Below, piece by piece: positions 1 through 8,028 of a DNA stretch of 19,718 nt (position 1 is the stretch's first letter; the number at the start of each line of letters is the position of its first letter). The notes under the pieces were generated by a model. It was given only the letters and a program-made list of their open reading frames with translations, made no database searches and was not told where the DNA came from. The DNA comes from Candidatus Cloacimonadota bacterium. GTDB lineage: Bacteria > Cloacimonadota > Cloacimonadia > JGIOTU-2. The stretch spans positions 1-19,718 of the forward strand of contig JACNJG010000060.1 in NCBI GenBank assembly GCA_014382685.1, read 5' to 3'. Made by a program: the position numbers and the translations under genes.

Positions 1-149
1 GCGGGTGTCTGCCCGATGTTTTTATTGTTCACATATACCATTACGCTATCTGTATTGCTGGTAAATTCTACCTCCTGAATAGGTCCGCGTGTGATCATTG
101 CACAACCAGCCAGAATGAAAAGTATAATTACAATTATTGTGAATTTCAT
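1..149 (-). CDS. Lipoprotein with PEGA-like repeat (partial, runs off the window)
   Basis: Only the first 49 codons are present; the 3' end lies beyond base 1. The start is ATG at 149-147 and overlaps the TGA of the upstream lamin-tail gene as ATGA, so the two are probably translationally coupled. The product begins with a short hydrophobic segment and the lipobox LAGC (Cys16), which marks it as a lipoprotein. After the Cys comes a stretch ending VMVYVNNKNIGQTP, which resembles a PEGA domain (surface-layer-type beta repeat, consensus around 'V.V.G...G.TP'). The lipobox and the overlap are seen directly; the PEGA assignment is a family resemblance from a short fragment. The function is unknown. 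It is the last visible gene of the leftward operon. Confidence 0.75.
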   Translation of the reverse strand, partial: MKFTIIVIILFILAGCAMITRGPIQEVEFTSNTDSVMVYVNNKNIGQTP

Positions 150-2638
150 TTTTCTCCTATGACCATTGTGGTTGTTTTTTCATATATCTTGTTACTCTGT
201 TTTCCTCCTCCTTCAAGATGAATGATATAAATTCCTATTGGCACCACATTTCCGTTTTCATTCTTGCAGTCCCAGATGATCGTGCCATGAGCTGCAACCC
301 ATTGCTGGTCAGTCAGCCAACGGACCATGCGGCCCTTCATGTCAAATATGCGGATGTTTATTTTGGTGATCGGTTCTGGAAGATTGTATTCGATAAGCAC
401 AGACTTTTTCTCCCTGTAGGAAAGTGGATTGGGCGTGACGTTCAGCTCTACTTTGGGAATGATATGCTCGACATAAATGCTGTTCTGCTTTCCGGGAGTC
501 GCACACAAACTGCTCACAGAACTGTCCCAATTATCGGAATTCTCTGTAGCAAGGTAGGGATTGATGCGCTCAAGAGAATTATCTTCAACCTCTTTCCAAT
601 CACTATAATAATGAATGCTGTCGATCAGGCAGCCGTTTGCGTCGCGGAGTACAAGAATATCTTCATCATTATTCAGAGAGGGAAGTTCCCATGCAAAGAC
701 AAAATGAGCAAGGGTGTCTAAGTAGGTGAAGTATGCCTTTAACGCGAGGGAATCGTTTTCGTCCGGAAGTATCACAATATAATCACTTTTTGCTATCGTG
801 CTTTTTGCTGACTGTAAAATGAGCGTGTCGCTCTTATCTGCAAGTGTCCATCCTGAAATATCGAGTTCATGATCGAAGATATTGAAAAGTTCGATCCATT
901 CGGGCTGTTCATCCTGTGGTGCTGCCTGTATCTCATTTATACAGATCGGATGGGAGCCGGGTGTGTTGTGTGTCGTCAGCATTAGATTGTTAGAGTTGTC
1001 CATATCCTGCAGATCTTTCACATAAAAGCCATATCTATAATAGCCGCTTTCGGGTATAAAGGAATAAGAAAAACTCGTAGAATCTCCTGTTGAGATGTCG
1101 AAATAGCCGGTATCCAGCTCCTCTCCTTCATCATATTGTGCATTCCAATTTATGTCATCAAAGAAAATATATTCTGCGCCTTCCACAGGATTGAATCCGA
1201 CATTTTTGCAGACAGCGTGTAGCTCGAGAGTTTCGCCTTCGCTAACTTTTGATAGAGAAATAACGCTAATATCATATTCCTTGGGCGTGATACTGTTCAC
1301 ATTCCCGGGCGTAGCGCCGAGACTATCAACAGAAACGCCCCAGTTGAGAGAAATATTTTCATAAGGATCGATGCGCTCCAGAGAATAGTTGTGGGAACAT
1401 GAAAACTCGGCGGGATCATAACCCATCGAGTCCAGTTGGGTGTAATATTTATCAGAAATATGGACTTCGTCCGGCGATGTGTTATTCAAAGATGCCCAAT
1501 CATTTGTTTGGACAAGAACTATGTCATATCCATAAAAATCTCTCACTGCTGTCGTGTCCTCAGTTATGACAATATAAGAAAACGGTGTTATGCTTTTCTG
1601 TGTAACGACAACATTCCAGCCGGATGTTGCATCTCTGATATGCCAATTCAGGACAAGAAAAGTATTTTCAGAATCATTGAACAGTTCTATCCACTCCACG
1701 TTCGGTGTGCCCGGCATATACATGATCTCATTGATGATGATCGGGGATTCGCCAACAAGAAAAGATGATTCATAAGAATTATTTGATGGAGTCGTATCTG
1801 TTGAGAGGATCAATTCTACATAAAATTCATACAAGCCGTCTTCAAATATTCCAAGCTGGACTTCTATCTGGTGTGTGCCGTGGCTTTGAATTTCTTCTGC
1901 AATAATACCTTCTGATATGAGGTCTCCGAAAACAAATATTTTGTAGGAACAGCTATCCGCTTGAATGGAGATGTCTGAATTATTATACGCAGAAAAATGG
2001 AGAGAAACTATATCCGTGCTGTCCGGGTGAGGTGGCTGGATGGTTACGTTTTGCAACACAACATCCTGCGGAATGATATTTGGCTCGCCGGGTGTTGGGT
2101 ATTCGCAATCAAAGAAATCTTCCTCGCAATTATCGGTATCATGACCATTCGGGTAACGGATGAGTGAATGCCCCGAAGATACATCGACTGCAAAGAAAAT
2201 TCCAGGATCGTGTGAATCGCCCGGCAGATTATTTGTGTTAGGAAAATCATACAGAATCGTATCGATCGTATCTCCTTCTGCTGAAATGATGCGCACGCCG
2301 TCTGTTGCAGTTCCTCCGTTTTGAAATGCCAGCACCCCGATCAGGTCTGCGTCCGGCACCTGGGATTCTCCAATTAATAGATATTCTCCGGGATAAATAA
2401 TATACTCAGGAAAGGTGAAGCATTCCTCGAAATTAGAACCTCCTTTTTGTATTTGCCAGCCCTCAAGCTGTTCCGGTTCGGTGCCTGAATTGTATAATTC
2501 AATCCATTCTTTGCCTGTGTCGCCGCCTTCGGGATCGTAAAGAATCTCGTTGATCTTAATTTCATACGCTTGCAATGTGAGCGCGGATATGCACAGAGTT
2601 ATCATGCTTGCCAGTGATACAAGAATGTGTTTCCTCAT
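146..2638 (-). CDS. Secreted protein with three lamin-tail domains and a C-terminal FlgD/Por-like domain
   Basis: This 830-residue exported protein has a Sec signal peptide (residues 1-24, cleavage likely after LQA). Three lamin-tail domains (LTD) start at about 25, 298 and 565. Each opens with an 'INEI' strand followed about 15 residues later by 'EWIEL(Y/F)N', and each closes with a TPGxxN motif; domains 2 and 3 also share SLERI(D/N)PY. Between them lie two CARDB-like beta regions (about 192-296 and 455-560). The last 100 residues (PNP near 736, GRMVRWL near 770, GIYIIHLEGG near 802) match FlgD-type Ig / Por-secretion-like C-terminal domains of FCB bacteria. The start is fixed by a strong AGGAGG five bases upstream of ATG 2638. 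LTDs in bacteria occur in secreted, cell-surface or nuclease-associated proteins. No catalytic domain is visible, so a surface or adhesion role is inference. Confidence 0.88.
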   Translation of the reverse strand: MRKHILVSLASMITLCISALTLQAYEIKINEILYDPEGGDTGKEWIELYNSGTEPEQLEGWQIQKGGSNFEECFTFPEYIIYPGEYLLIGESQVPDADLIGVLAFQNGGTATDGVRIISAEGDTIDTILYDFPNTNNLPGDSHDPGIFFAVDVSSGHSLIRYPNGHDTDNCEEDFFDCEYPTPGEPNIIPQDVVLQNVTIQPPHPDSTDIVSLHFSAYNNSDISIQADSCSYKIFVFGDLISEGIIAEEIQSHGTHQIEVQLGIFEDGLYEFYVELILSTDTTPSNNSYESSFLVGESPIIINEIMYMPGTPNVEWIELFNDSENTFLVLNWHIRDATSGWNVVVTQKSITPFSYIVITEDTTAVRDFYGYDIVLVQTNDWASLNNTSPDEVHISDKYYTQLDSMGYDPAEFSCSHNYSLERIDPYENISLNWGVSVDSLGATPGNVNSITPKEYDISVISLSKVSEGETLELHAVCKNVGFNPVEGAEYIFFDDINWNAQYDEGEELDTGYFDISTGDSTSFSYSFIPESGYYRYGFYVKDLQDMDNSNNLMLTTHNTPGSHPICINEIQAAPQDEQPEWIELFNIFDHELDISGWTLADKSDTLILQSAKSTIAKSDYIVILPDENDSLALKAYFTYLDTLAHFVFAWELPSLNNDEDILVLRDANGCLIDSIHYYSDWKEVEDNSLERINPYLATENSDNWDSSVSSLCATPGKQNSIYVEHIIPKVELNVTPNPLSYREKKSVLIEYNLPEPITKINIRIFDMKGRMVRWLTDQQWVAAHGTIIWDCKNENGNVVPIGIYIIHLEGGGKQSNKIYEKTTTMVIGEK

Positions 2639-2643
2639 GGTGT

Positions 2644-2649
2644 CCTCCT
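2644..2649 (-). promoter_or_regulatory. Ribosome binding site of the lamin-tail gene
   Basis: A full AGGAGG stands five bases before ATG 2638 on the minus strand. It is one of the clearest Shine-Dalgarno sites in the leftward operon and fixes the signal-peptide start. Confidence 0.75.
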
Positions 2650-2654
2650 ATAGT

Positions 2655-3713
2655 TTATTTTTTCTTTATTGCTTTAAAGGTGTTGCTGATTATTTCTAAT
2701 CCGATCAATGCACGCAGCTTTTCGCCTTCCGGGAAAAATACTGCATTATCTATCATGTAAGCCATTTTTTGCTGCTCGTTATAGAAACCCCAGCAGGCAA
2801 AAGTGCCGCCGGTAAAGCTTGTCAGATTCTGCCATCTTCCTGATAATTTATATGCTTTATAGCCAAGAAAATCCGAATTTTCCTGCCGCACATCATTCAC
2901 AAAAAGTGTGTCGCCATTATAGTATTTGTCTCCAATATCAAGCCGTTTTTGATAGAGCCATTCTTTTGATACATTATTCTCTTCCATGGGTTCCCAATAG
3001 ATGCCAAGGAATCGGTCGGGATATTTTTTCACACGGCAAAGATAGGATACAAAATTGTGTGCATCGTCTTTTCGGAAAACTCTGTATTGAGAAGGCAGCT
3101 CTAAATACCAAGGATAATGTTCCTTCTCGTATGTGATCTCCGTCTCATTCAACCCGAGCTTATACACCACATTCTCGATCCGTTCAATCTCACCACCCTC
3201 ATAAATTTCAAATATGAGGTTCAGATTTTCAAAAGTGTAAAGAAGAAGTTGTTCAAGGTCTTTTCCCAGTATAAAGATAACGCGCTGGTCTCTTGCCCAG
3301 AGATCTTTTGCTGCGACTATAGTTGCAGGAAGGGAATCCCCGATCGTTGCTGCCTGCTCCGGGAGAATCTCTTTCACATATTTGGAAACCGGTTGTTTCG
3401 AGCTTACATCACATAAAAAGAGGAGATTGGCAAATTTATAATAGGTGTGGATATTTGATATGTCGTGTCTTTCCACAGTAAAGAGTACTTCGTTGGTTGT
3501 GGTGAAGAATTGGCGTTCGAGTGATTTTTTTATTTCAAGCTGTCCGTAATCCCACGCCTTTTTGTCTGCATAAGTGAAGATTCGGTGAGATTGTCCCCAG
3601 GAAAGTGGTTTCTTGTGGTCTGAGCTGCTCTTTCGTACCGATGGTCCATTATCACATCCTAAGATGACCAATAAAATACACCCAACAATTAAAGTAATAA
3701 ATTTACGTCCCAT
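2655..3713 (-). CDS. DUF4837-family lipoprotein
   Basis: This is a 352-residue protein from ATG 3713. The open frame extends upstream to 3773, but ATG 3713 is preferred for two reasons: AAGGAG lies four bases upstream, and the protein then starts with a proper lipoprotein signal (MGRKF..., hydrophobic stretch, lipobox ILGC with Cys20). The body resembles the DUF4837 family of Bacteroidetes-type bacteria, which are envelope lipoproteins of unknown function. Recognisable pieces are a repeated 'DLWARDQRVIFI' type strand, the 'YRVFRKDD' segment and the C-terminal 'FTGGTFACWGFYNEQQKMAYMIDNAVFFPEG'-type region (residues about 300-330). The start lies 11 bases inside the end of pgsA, so the two are probably coupled. 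The family call rests on memory of conserved segments; no function is claimed. Confidence 0.78.
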   Translation of the reverse strand: MGRKFITLIVGCILLVILGCDNGPSVRKSSSDHKKPLSWGQSHRIFTYADKKAWDYGQLEIKKSLERQFFTTTNEVLFTVERHDISNIHTYYKFANLLFLCDVSSKQPVSKYVKEILPEQAATIGDSLPATIVAAKDLWARDQRVIFILGKDLEQLLLYTFENLNLIFEIYEGGEIERIENVVYKLGLNETEITYEKEHYPWYLELPSQYRVFRKDDAHNFVSYLCRVKKYPDRFLGIYWEPMEENNVSKEWLYQKRLDIGDKYYNGDTLFVNDVRQENSDFLGYKAYKLSGRWQNLTSFTGGTFACWGFYNEQQKMAYMIDNAVFFPEGEKLRALIGLEIISNTFKAIKKK

Positions 3714-4254
3714 GCTGCTCCTTCCGAACCTGATGTACATAGATAATCGCTGACATCCATGCCAATGCTGCAATCAAAAAATACATAATGGTCAGTATGG
3801 TGTCAATGATTACGACCTTTGGCAGGATCGCTCTATATGCAAGGGTTGCGATGATCGTGACCATCTGTGTGGTGGTTTTCATTTTACCGTATCGGTTCGC
3901 TGCAAGGAAGATGCCCCTTTTCTTAAGAAGCTCACGATAAATTGTCATAAATACTTCCCGCAACAAAATAATTGCAGTGAGCCACCAGAACAGAATTCCC
4001 CAGTATGAAAAAATTATAAGGGCTGAAGCTACCAGTAATTTATCGGCAAGAGGATCGACTATTTTTCCAAAATTTGATACATATCCGAACCTCCGTGCGA
4101 TCAAGCCGTCAAAAGCATCGGTCAGTGCCGCAACAACAAACACGATAAGCGCGAGGATGTAGCAGTCGTTGAGCGCAAAATAAATAAATACCGGTATCAG
4201 GATTATCCTGAAAACCGTGAGCGAATTTGGGATTTGGTGCTTATATTTTTCCAC
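3703..4254 (-). CDS. pgsA: CDP-diacylglycerol--glycerol-3-phosphate 3-phosphatidyltransferase
   Basis: This integral membrane enzyme makes phosphatidylglycerophosphate from CDP-diacylglycerol and glycerol-3-phosphate, the committed step to phosphatidylglycerol. The CDP-alcohol phosphotransferase motif D-x2-D-G-x2-A-R-x8-G-x3-D-x3-D is complete: D46, D49, G50, A53, R54, G63, D67 and D71. Its length of 183 residues and several hydrophobic helices fit the family. The N-terminal NSLTVFRIILIP is the usual PgsA opening ('NxLTxxRi'). The start codon is GTG at 4254 with AAAGGTGG about 11 bases upstream. The first 14 bases overlap the end of the ftsX-like gene, and its own 3' end overlaps the DUF4837 gene by 11 bases. 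Other CDP-alcohol transferases cannot be excluded, but PgsA is by far the best fit. Confidence 0.93.
   Translation of the reverse strand: MEKYKHQIPNSLTVFRIILIPVFIYFALNDCYILALIVFVVAALTDAFDGLIARRFGYVSNFGKIVDPLADKLLVASALIIFSYWGILFWWLTAIILLREVFMTIYRELLKKRGIFLAANRYGKMKTTTQMVTIIATLAYRAILPKVVIIDTILTIMYFLIAALAWMSAIIYVHQVRKEQHGT
3718..3723 (-). promoter_or_regulatory. Ribosome binding site that decides the DUF4837 lipoprotein start
   Basis: AAGGAG lies four bases before ATG 3713 and within the last codons of pgsA. It supports the internal ATG over the longer frame from 3773, which would place a non-hydrophobic 20-residue leader before the lipoprotein signal. Confidence 0.7.
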
Positions 4255-5122
4255 TTTTTTTAAAAACCACCTTTGTTTTTTCTTTATCCTTGAACATGAG
4301 GTTTATGAGTGAAATCAACATATAAAGTCCAAGCAGCACACACACAGACCGCCAGCCGTCATTGAACTGTAGAATATTGATGTTGAACAGGAGAAGCATG
4401 TCCTCTCCGAAAAGAAGAATGAGCACTTCGAACATTCCGCCAACCACAACAGTTGTAATCAGAAATTCCAGAATAAGGTGGGGAACTTTAAAAATCGGTT
4501 TGATGTTCATGCTTTTCCAGAGTTTCCACTTTTCTTTCTGCCTGCTTCGCATAAGCCGCCTGACTAGGAAAAGAACAAAACTGAATAGTATCAATACCAA
4601 TATTTGCGGCGCCCATTTGAATTTCGTGAAAAGCGAAGTGATCGTGCCAAGGCGCCTTACTTCCAGGGAGTTATAGTCAATCTGCTGAATCCTTTCGTCT
4701 GCTGTGAGCGAATCAACCGTTGCGTTGAATTTATTTATTGAAAACTCCAGCGGGCTAAGATTTGCATGCACAAAATCTGGAATTTTCTCAGGATCAACCC
4801 ATTGTGGAAGGGTGCTCAAACCATAGGTTCTTTGCAATTCCTTGATGGTTTCCATGCTTGTGATAAGTCTGTGATTCTCAATGACTGGATATGAAAGAAT
4901 ATTCATCATCACATCTTCTGTCTGTGCTTGAGGATCGATATACACAATTACCGATGACTTCACCACTTCCTCGTGCAACGCTTTTTCTAAATACTCTTCC
5001 GCATAGAACATAGCAAGGAGCACAAGTGCAGTGAGTAGGATCAGGAACCAAATTATGATGAGGTGTCCGATAAGATCAGAATAGAGTTTCCTAAAAAGTG
5101 GAAAAAATCCTTTCATGGTCAC
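4241..5122 (-). CDS. ftsX: FtsX-like cell-division membrane protein
   Basis: This 293-residue protein has FtsX topology: a short cytoplasmic N-terminus, TM1 at about 20-40, an extracytoplasmic domain of about 130 residues, TM2 at 171-189, a basic cytoplasmic loop (RRLMRSRQKEKWKLWKSMNIKPIFKVP) leading into TM3 at about 217-238, and TM4 at about 259-277. In FtsX the TM2-TM3 loop contacts the ATPase FtsE, and the outer domain binds peptidoglycan-hydrolase activators. GTG 5122 forms a GTGA overlap with the stop of the methyltransferase gene and has GGAG eight bases upstream; ATG 5116 is a weaker alternative. No ftsE is in the window. An M23 peptidase with a coiled coil sits in the same operon. 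FtsX identity is inferred from topology and loop pattern, since sequence conservation in this family is low. Confidence 0.8.
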   Translation of the reverse strand: MTMKGFFPLFRKLYSDLIGHLIIIWFLILLTALVLLAMFYAEEYLEKALHEEVVKSSVIVYIDPQAQTEDVMMNILSYPVIENHRLITSMETIKELQRTYGLSTLPQWVDPEKIPDFVHANLSPLEFSINKFNATVDSLTADERIQQIDYNSLEVRRLGTITSLFTKFKWAPQILVLILFSFVLFLVRRLMRSRQKEKWKLWKSMNIKPIFKVPHLILEFLITTVVVGGMFEVLILLFGEDMLLLFNINILQFNDGWRSVCVLLGLYMLISLINLMFKDKEKTKVVFKKSGKI

Positions 5123-5817
5123 TTCTTAATCTCCGCTACAAACAATTTGCTCTTTTGCGCACATTTAGATAAATCGGATTCGTTTTGTGAAGATTTCCAT
5201 GTTCCCGTGGGATGTTTTATGTCTTTGAAAAACTGAATGCGAAAGAGCTTCATATGTTTAAGTAATCTCATCTTTTCCAGAAATTCATCGAGCCGTTCCA
5301 TGGGATAAATAAGAAATCCTACTCCTTTGGTTTTCAGCACATATTCAAAGGAATTCAGCACATCGTCCATGGTGCAAAGCAGTTCGTGGCGAGCTTGAAG
5401 CTTCTCCTTTGATGAACTGGGTTTTCCTGAATTCTTTGTGAAAAAGGGCGGGTTTGCAAAGGCACAGTCATATTTTTGTGGATTGAAATATTCTTTGATC
5501 TTTCTGCCGTCTGCTTTTATGAGAATAATCCTTTCTTCCAGTCCTGCACGAAGAATATTTTCTTTTGCCAGCCCGAAGAGGGATTCTTGTATCTCAATTG
5601 CTGTTATTGTAATATTTTTCAGTTTTGCGGCAAGTAGTAATGAAATTATACCTGAGCCGGTTCCGAACTCAAAGGCATTTCCGCTGTAGTTAAACCCCAA
5701 CCCTTTTATAATAGCGTATAAGAGAATCAGTGAATCTTCTGTGCTTCGGTAACCCCGTTTATTCTGTCGCAGGTGAAGGTCTTTGTATTGCAGGTCATCC
5801 AGCGTGGTTTCCGGCAT
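5119..5817 (-). CDS. TrmN6/YfiC-type tRNA adenine-N6 methyltransferase
   Basis: This is a class I SAM-dependent methyltransferase of 232 residues. Motif I is FEFGTGSG (49-56), the acidic residue after beta-2 lies in TAIEIQ (about 72-77), and motif IV is NPPF (122-125), the signature of N6-adenine or N5-glutamine methylation. The N-terminal 'QNKRGYRSTEDSLIL' matches the COG4123 group to which E. coli TrmN6 (m6A37 of tRNA-Val) belongs. The start is ATG 5817 with AGGA seven bases upstream, and it follows the dUTPase stop by six bases. Its stop shares bases with the GTG of the ftsX-like gene. The fold and chemistry are secure; the exact RNA target is inferred from the family. Confidence 0.85.
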   Translation of the reverse strand: MPETTLDDLQYKDLHLRQNKRGYRSTEDSLILLYAIIKGLGFNYSGNAFEFGTGSGIISLLLAAKLKNITITAIEIQESLFGLAKENILRAGLEERIILIKADGRKIKEYFNPQKYDCAFANPPFFTKNSGKPSSSKEKLQARHELLCTMDDVLNSFEYVLKTKGVGFLIYPMERLDEFLEKMRLLKHMKLFRIQFFKDIKHPTGTWKSSQNESDLSKCAQKSKLFVAEIKK

Positions 5818-5823
5818 GTTTGA

Positions 5824-6255
5824 TTATCCTGTGTGCCCAAATCCGCCATCGTTTCGTTCTGTCTCTTCTAAAGAAGTGCTTTCGGTTAATTCCGCATGTT
5901 CTGCTCTGGCAAACACCATCTGTGCGATCCGCATGTCCCGCACTACAACAAATGGCTCGTTTCCAAAATTGAACAGGATCACCTTCACTTCTCCGCGATA
6001 ATCTGCATCTATTGTGCCGGGAGAATTCAGAATTCCTATCTTGTGTTTGATAGCCAATCCGCTTCGTGGGCGAACTTGCGCTTCATAGCCCGGAGGAATT
6101 TCCAGAGAGATACCCGTTGAGATAAGCGCCACATCTTTGGGTTGTATAATAAGTTCATCAACGTCTGCATAGAGGTCAAAACCAGAGGAATGTTCGGTCA
6201 TTTTTTGTGGTGTTTGTGCTGTTTGTGTGAGCTTTTTGAATTTTATGCTGATCAT
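5824..6255 (-). CDS. dut: Deoxyuridine 5'-triphosphate nucleotidohydrolase (dUTPase)
   Basis: This trimeric dUTPase hydrolyses dUTP to dUMP and pyrophosphate, which keeps uracil out of DNA and supplies dUMP for dTMP synthesis. All five motifs are present in 143 residues: motif 1 SGFDLYA (24-30), motif 2 RPRSGLA (62-68), motif 3 GTIDADYRGEV (80-90, with the catalytic Asp and base-stacking Tyr region), motif 4 RIAQMVF (109-115) and the glycine-rich C-terminal motif 5 RNDGGFGHTG (134-143). In motif 5 'ND' replaces the more common small residues between Arg and GGFG, a mild variant. ATG 6255 overlaps the TAA of the prenyl synthase gene by one base and has no obvious Shine-Dalgarno site, so coupled translation is likely. 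Confidence 0.96.
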   Translation of the reverse strand: MISIKFKKLTQTAQTPQKMTEHSSGFDLYADVDELIIQPKDVALISTGISLEIPPGYEAQVRPRSGLAIKHKIGILNSPGTIDADYRGEVKVILFNFGNEPFVVVRDMRIAQMVFARAEHAELTESTSLEETERNDGGFGHTG

Positions 6256-7145
6256 TAAAATTCACGAGTTGCAATATAGATACATATCTTTTTCAGGAAC
6301 TCCGCTTTTGGTCCGTAATAGGAAATAATATTCTGCGCCTTCAGCATGAGCTCGTCGCGTTTTTCCTTTGCTTTATCCAGTCCGTAAACTTGCGGATATG
6401 TCGCCTTTCCGACCTTTACATCCTTGCCGGATTTCTTACCCATCATTTTGGTGATTCCCTCTACATCCAGAATATCATCCACGATCTGAAAAAGCAGCCC
6501 AAGTGTTTCTCCGAATTCAGTAACGCGTTCCAAATCATCTTCACCTGCTTCACTCATTATAGCGCCAAACCGGATTGCCATGCAGATCAGCTTGGCGGTT
6601 TTATTCATATGTATATAGTCGAGGGTTTCGGGGCTAACCTTTTTTCCTTCACTCAGAATATCGACAACCTGGCCGGCTATCAAACCCTTGCTGCCTGTTA
6701 TCTCTGCAAATTCAGAGATCATTTGAGCTTTTAACTTCGGTTTTACGTCGAGTTGTAACATCAGCCGAAAAGCTTCTACTATCAGAGCATCGCCTGCAAG
6801 AAGTGCAATATCTTCTCCGAATTCCACGTGGTTTGCGGATTTTCCTCTTCGCAGATCATCATCATCGATATCTGGAAGATCGTCATGAATAAGCGAATAG
6901 GTATGAATGAGTTCTATTGCGGCAGCGACAGGCAGTATCTTCTTGTCCATGTGCCCGAAGAGCTGGTATGTCGTAATAGTCAAATAGGGTCTGATGCGCT
7001 TTCCTCCAGCAAAAAGCGTGTAGCGCATGGCTTTATGAATTATTTTAGGATATTCATCCTTTCTAGGTAAAAAGCGATCTACAACAATATTGACCAATTC
7101 CCGTTTTTCTTTAACGTCCTTTTTCAGTCGCATCATTTTGGTCAT
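6255..7145 (-). CDS. ispA: Short-chain polyprenyl diphosphate synthase (farnesyl/geranylgeranyl type)
   Basis: This trans-prenyl transferase condenses isopentenyl diphosphate with allylic diphosphates to give C15 or C20 products. Its length is 296 residues. It has the substrate-binding GGKRIRP (47-53), a first Asp-rich motif DDLPDIDDDD (88-97) followed by LRRGK as in E. coli IspA, and a second Asp-rich motif DDILD (223-227). The residues before the first motif (IELIHTYSLIHDD) resemble bacterial FPP synthases, but chain length cannot be fixed by eye. ATG 7145 has AAAGGAG seven bases upstream. Between xseB and dut, its product may feed undecaprenyl and quinone side-chain synthesis; the xseB-ispA adjacency is common in bacteria, often followed by dxs, which is not here. 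Confidence 0.92.
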   Translation of the reverse strand: MTKMMRLKKDVKEKRELVNIVVDRFLPRKDEYPKIIHKAMRYTLFAGGKRIRPYLTITTYQLFGHMDKKILPVAAAIELIHTYSLIHDDLPDIDDDDLRRGKSANHVEFGEDIALLAGDALIVEAFRLMLQLDVKPKLKAQMISEFAEITGSKGLIAGQVVDILSEGKKVSPETLDYIHMNKTAKLICMAIRFGAIMSEAGEDDLERVTEFGETLGLLFQIVDDILDVEGITKMMGKKSGKDVKVGKATYPQVYGLDKAKEKRDELMLKAQNIISYYGPKAEFLKKICIYIATREF

Positions 7146-7152
7146 TGGATTA

Positions 7153-7159
7153 CTCCTTT
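7153..7159 (-). promoter_or_regulatory. Ribosome binding site of the prenyl diphosphate synthase gene
   Basis: AAAGGAG stands seven bases before ATG 7145 and within the 25-base xseB-ispA gap, the widest gap of the leftward block. It supports ATG 7145 over the two internal Met codons that follow at codons 4 and 5. Confidence 0.65.
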
Positions 7160-7170
7160 ACATCAACGCC

Positions 7171-7383
7171 TTAATCGTTTTGTGTGTTCTCGTCATCGTC
7201 TGTCTCGTTAAGAAGAGCGATCTTATTCTCTATCTTTTTCAATTTTGAGGAACATTGTTTTATTAGGCCGATTCCCTCTTCGTAAAATTCCAAAGACTTT
7301 TCGATATCAATATTTCCTTCTTCGAGTTTTTCCACGATTTCCTGAAGTCTCTCTAATGCTTTTTCAAACTTTATTTCTGCCAT
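7171..7383 (-). CDS. xseB: Exodeoxyribonuclease VII small subunit
   Basis: This 70-residue helical protein matches the XseB pattern throughout: FEKALERLQEIVEKLEEG, then LEFYEEGIGLIKQCSSKLKKIE, with an acidic tail. XseB binds several copies to the large subunit XseA to form exonuclease VII, which degrades single-stranded DNA to oligonucleotides. No xseA is in the window, so its partner must be elsewhere. ATG 7383 directly abuts the stop of the thiamine pyrophosphokinase gene and has GAGGAA five bases upstream. The size is normal for the family. Confidence 0.93.
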   Translation of the reverse strand: MAEIKFEKALERLQEIVEKLEEGNIDIEKSLEFYEEGIGLIKQCSSKLKKIENKIALLNETDDDENTQND

Positions 7384-8013
7384 TTATCTTCCTCGCACAA
7401 TTAATAAAATTCCTGACGAGATCTTTACTGAAAGCATCTCGTTTTTTGCTACATTACTAATGCCTCGCGTATGCGTCCTGAACAAGATCTCGTTCTGCAT
7501 GGGATATTTAAAACCATTGATTAACTCTATTTTCACCTGCTCGGTGAGGGGGATCAAAGAAACTTCTGAGCCCTTTCGGCAAGCAATCTCGATCCTGTCT
7601 GGACCATTTAGAACAAAGATTTCATTTTCTTTATTAATAAAATGAAGCGAGAGCCCTTTTCGCACAAAATTTTCTATCAAAAAAATATTCGCCAGCGAAT
7701 GTTCAAGCCGTCCGTTAACCGCATTGACCATTGTTATTGAATCATAATGCCCATCAACACAATAATCAAGAGCGAGCTCGCTATCCGTTTTATCCTTTTC
7801 TTTGGGAAACTGCAAAACCTTTGATTTTTTCTTTAGTTCGTCCAAAGAATTATCTGAAATCGAATCAAAATCTCCAATGAGAACTTGGGGTATAATATCT
7901 TGGTTGAGAAGGAAATCTGCTCCTCCGTCCGCTGCTATTATCATACCATCCAAAGGAAAATCCATTGCAAAATCAATATAATTATTATTACAAAAAATAA
8001 ATGCTTTTTTCAA
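7384..8013 (-). CDS. Thiamine pyrophosphokinase
   Basis: This enzyme transfers pyrophosphate from ATP to thiamine to give thiamine diphosphate. The family motifs are in order: AADGGADFL (27-35), IGDFDSI (46-52), KEKDKTDSELAL (71-82) and GRLEHSLAN (101-109), where the usual 'GRxDH' Asp is Glu. The C-terminal part is the beta-rich substrate-binding domain with GISN near 185. At 209 residues it has normal length. The start is TTG at 8013: no ATG lies near, the next Met (codon 17) would delete the first beta strand, and no good Shine-Dalgarno site is visible. The gene follows the M23 peptidase gene by 15 bases and abuts xseB. Confidence 0.93.
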   Translation of the reverse strand: MKKAFIFCNNNYIDFAMDFPLDGMIIAADGGADFLLNQDIIPQVLIGDFDSISDNSLDELKKKSKVLQFPKEKDKTDSELALDYCVDGHYDSITMVNAVNGRLEHSLANIFLIENFVRKGLSLHFINKENEIFVLNGPDRIEIACRKGSEVSLIPLTEQVKIELINGFKYPMQNEILFRTHTRGISNVAKNEMLSVKISSGILLIVRGR

Positions 8014-8028
8014 GGTGCGATAAAATCG

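Noticed and set aside
218..721. A 167-codon plus-strand open frame opposite the lamin-tail gene
   Set aside because: It lies wholly antisense to a gene with clear domains, signal peptide and a strong ribosome binding site, and its own translation shows no family pattern.
3714..3773. Upstream extension of the DUF4837 lipoprotein gene
   Set aside because: The extra 20 residues would put a polar leader ahead of the lipoprotein signal; ATG 3713 has its own AAGGAG.
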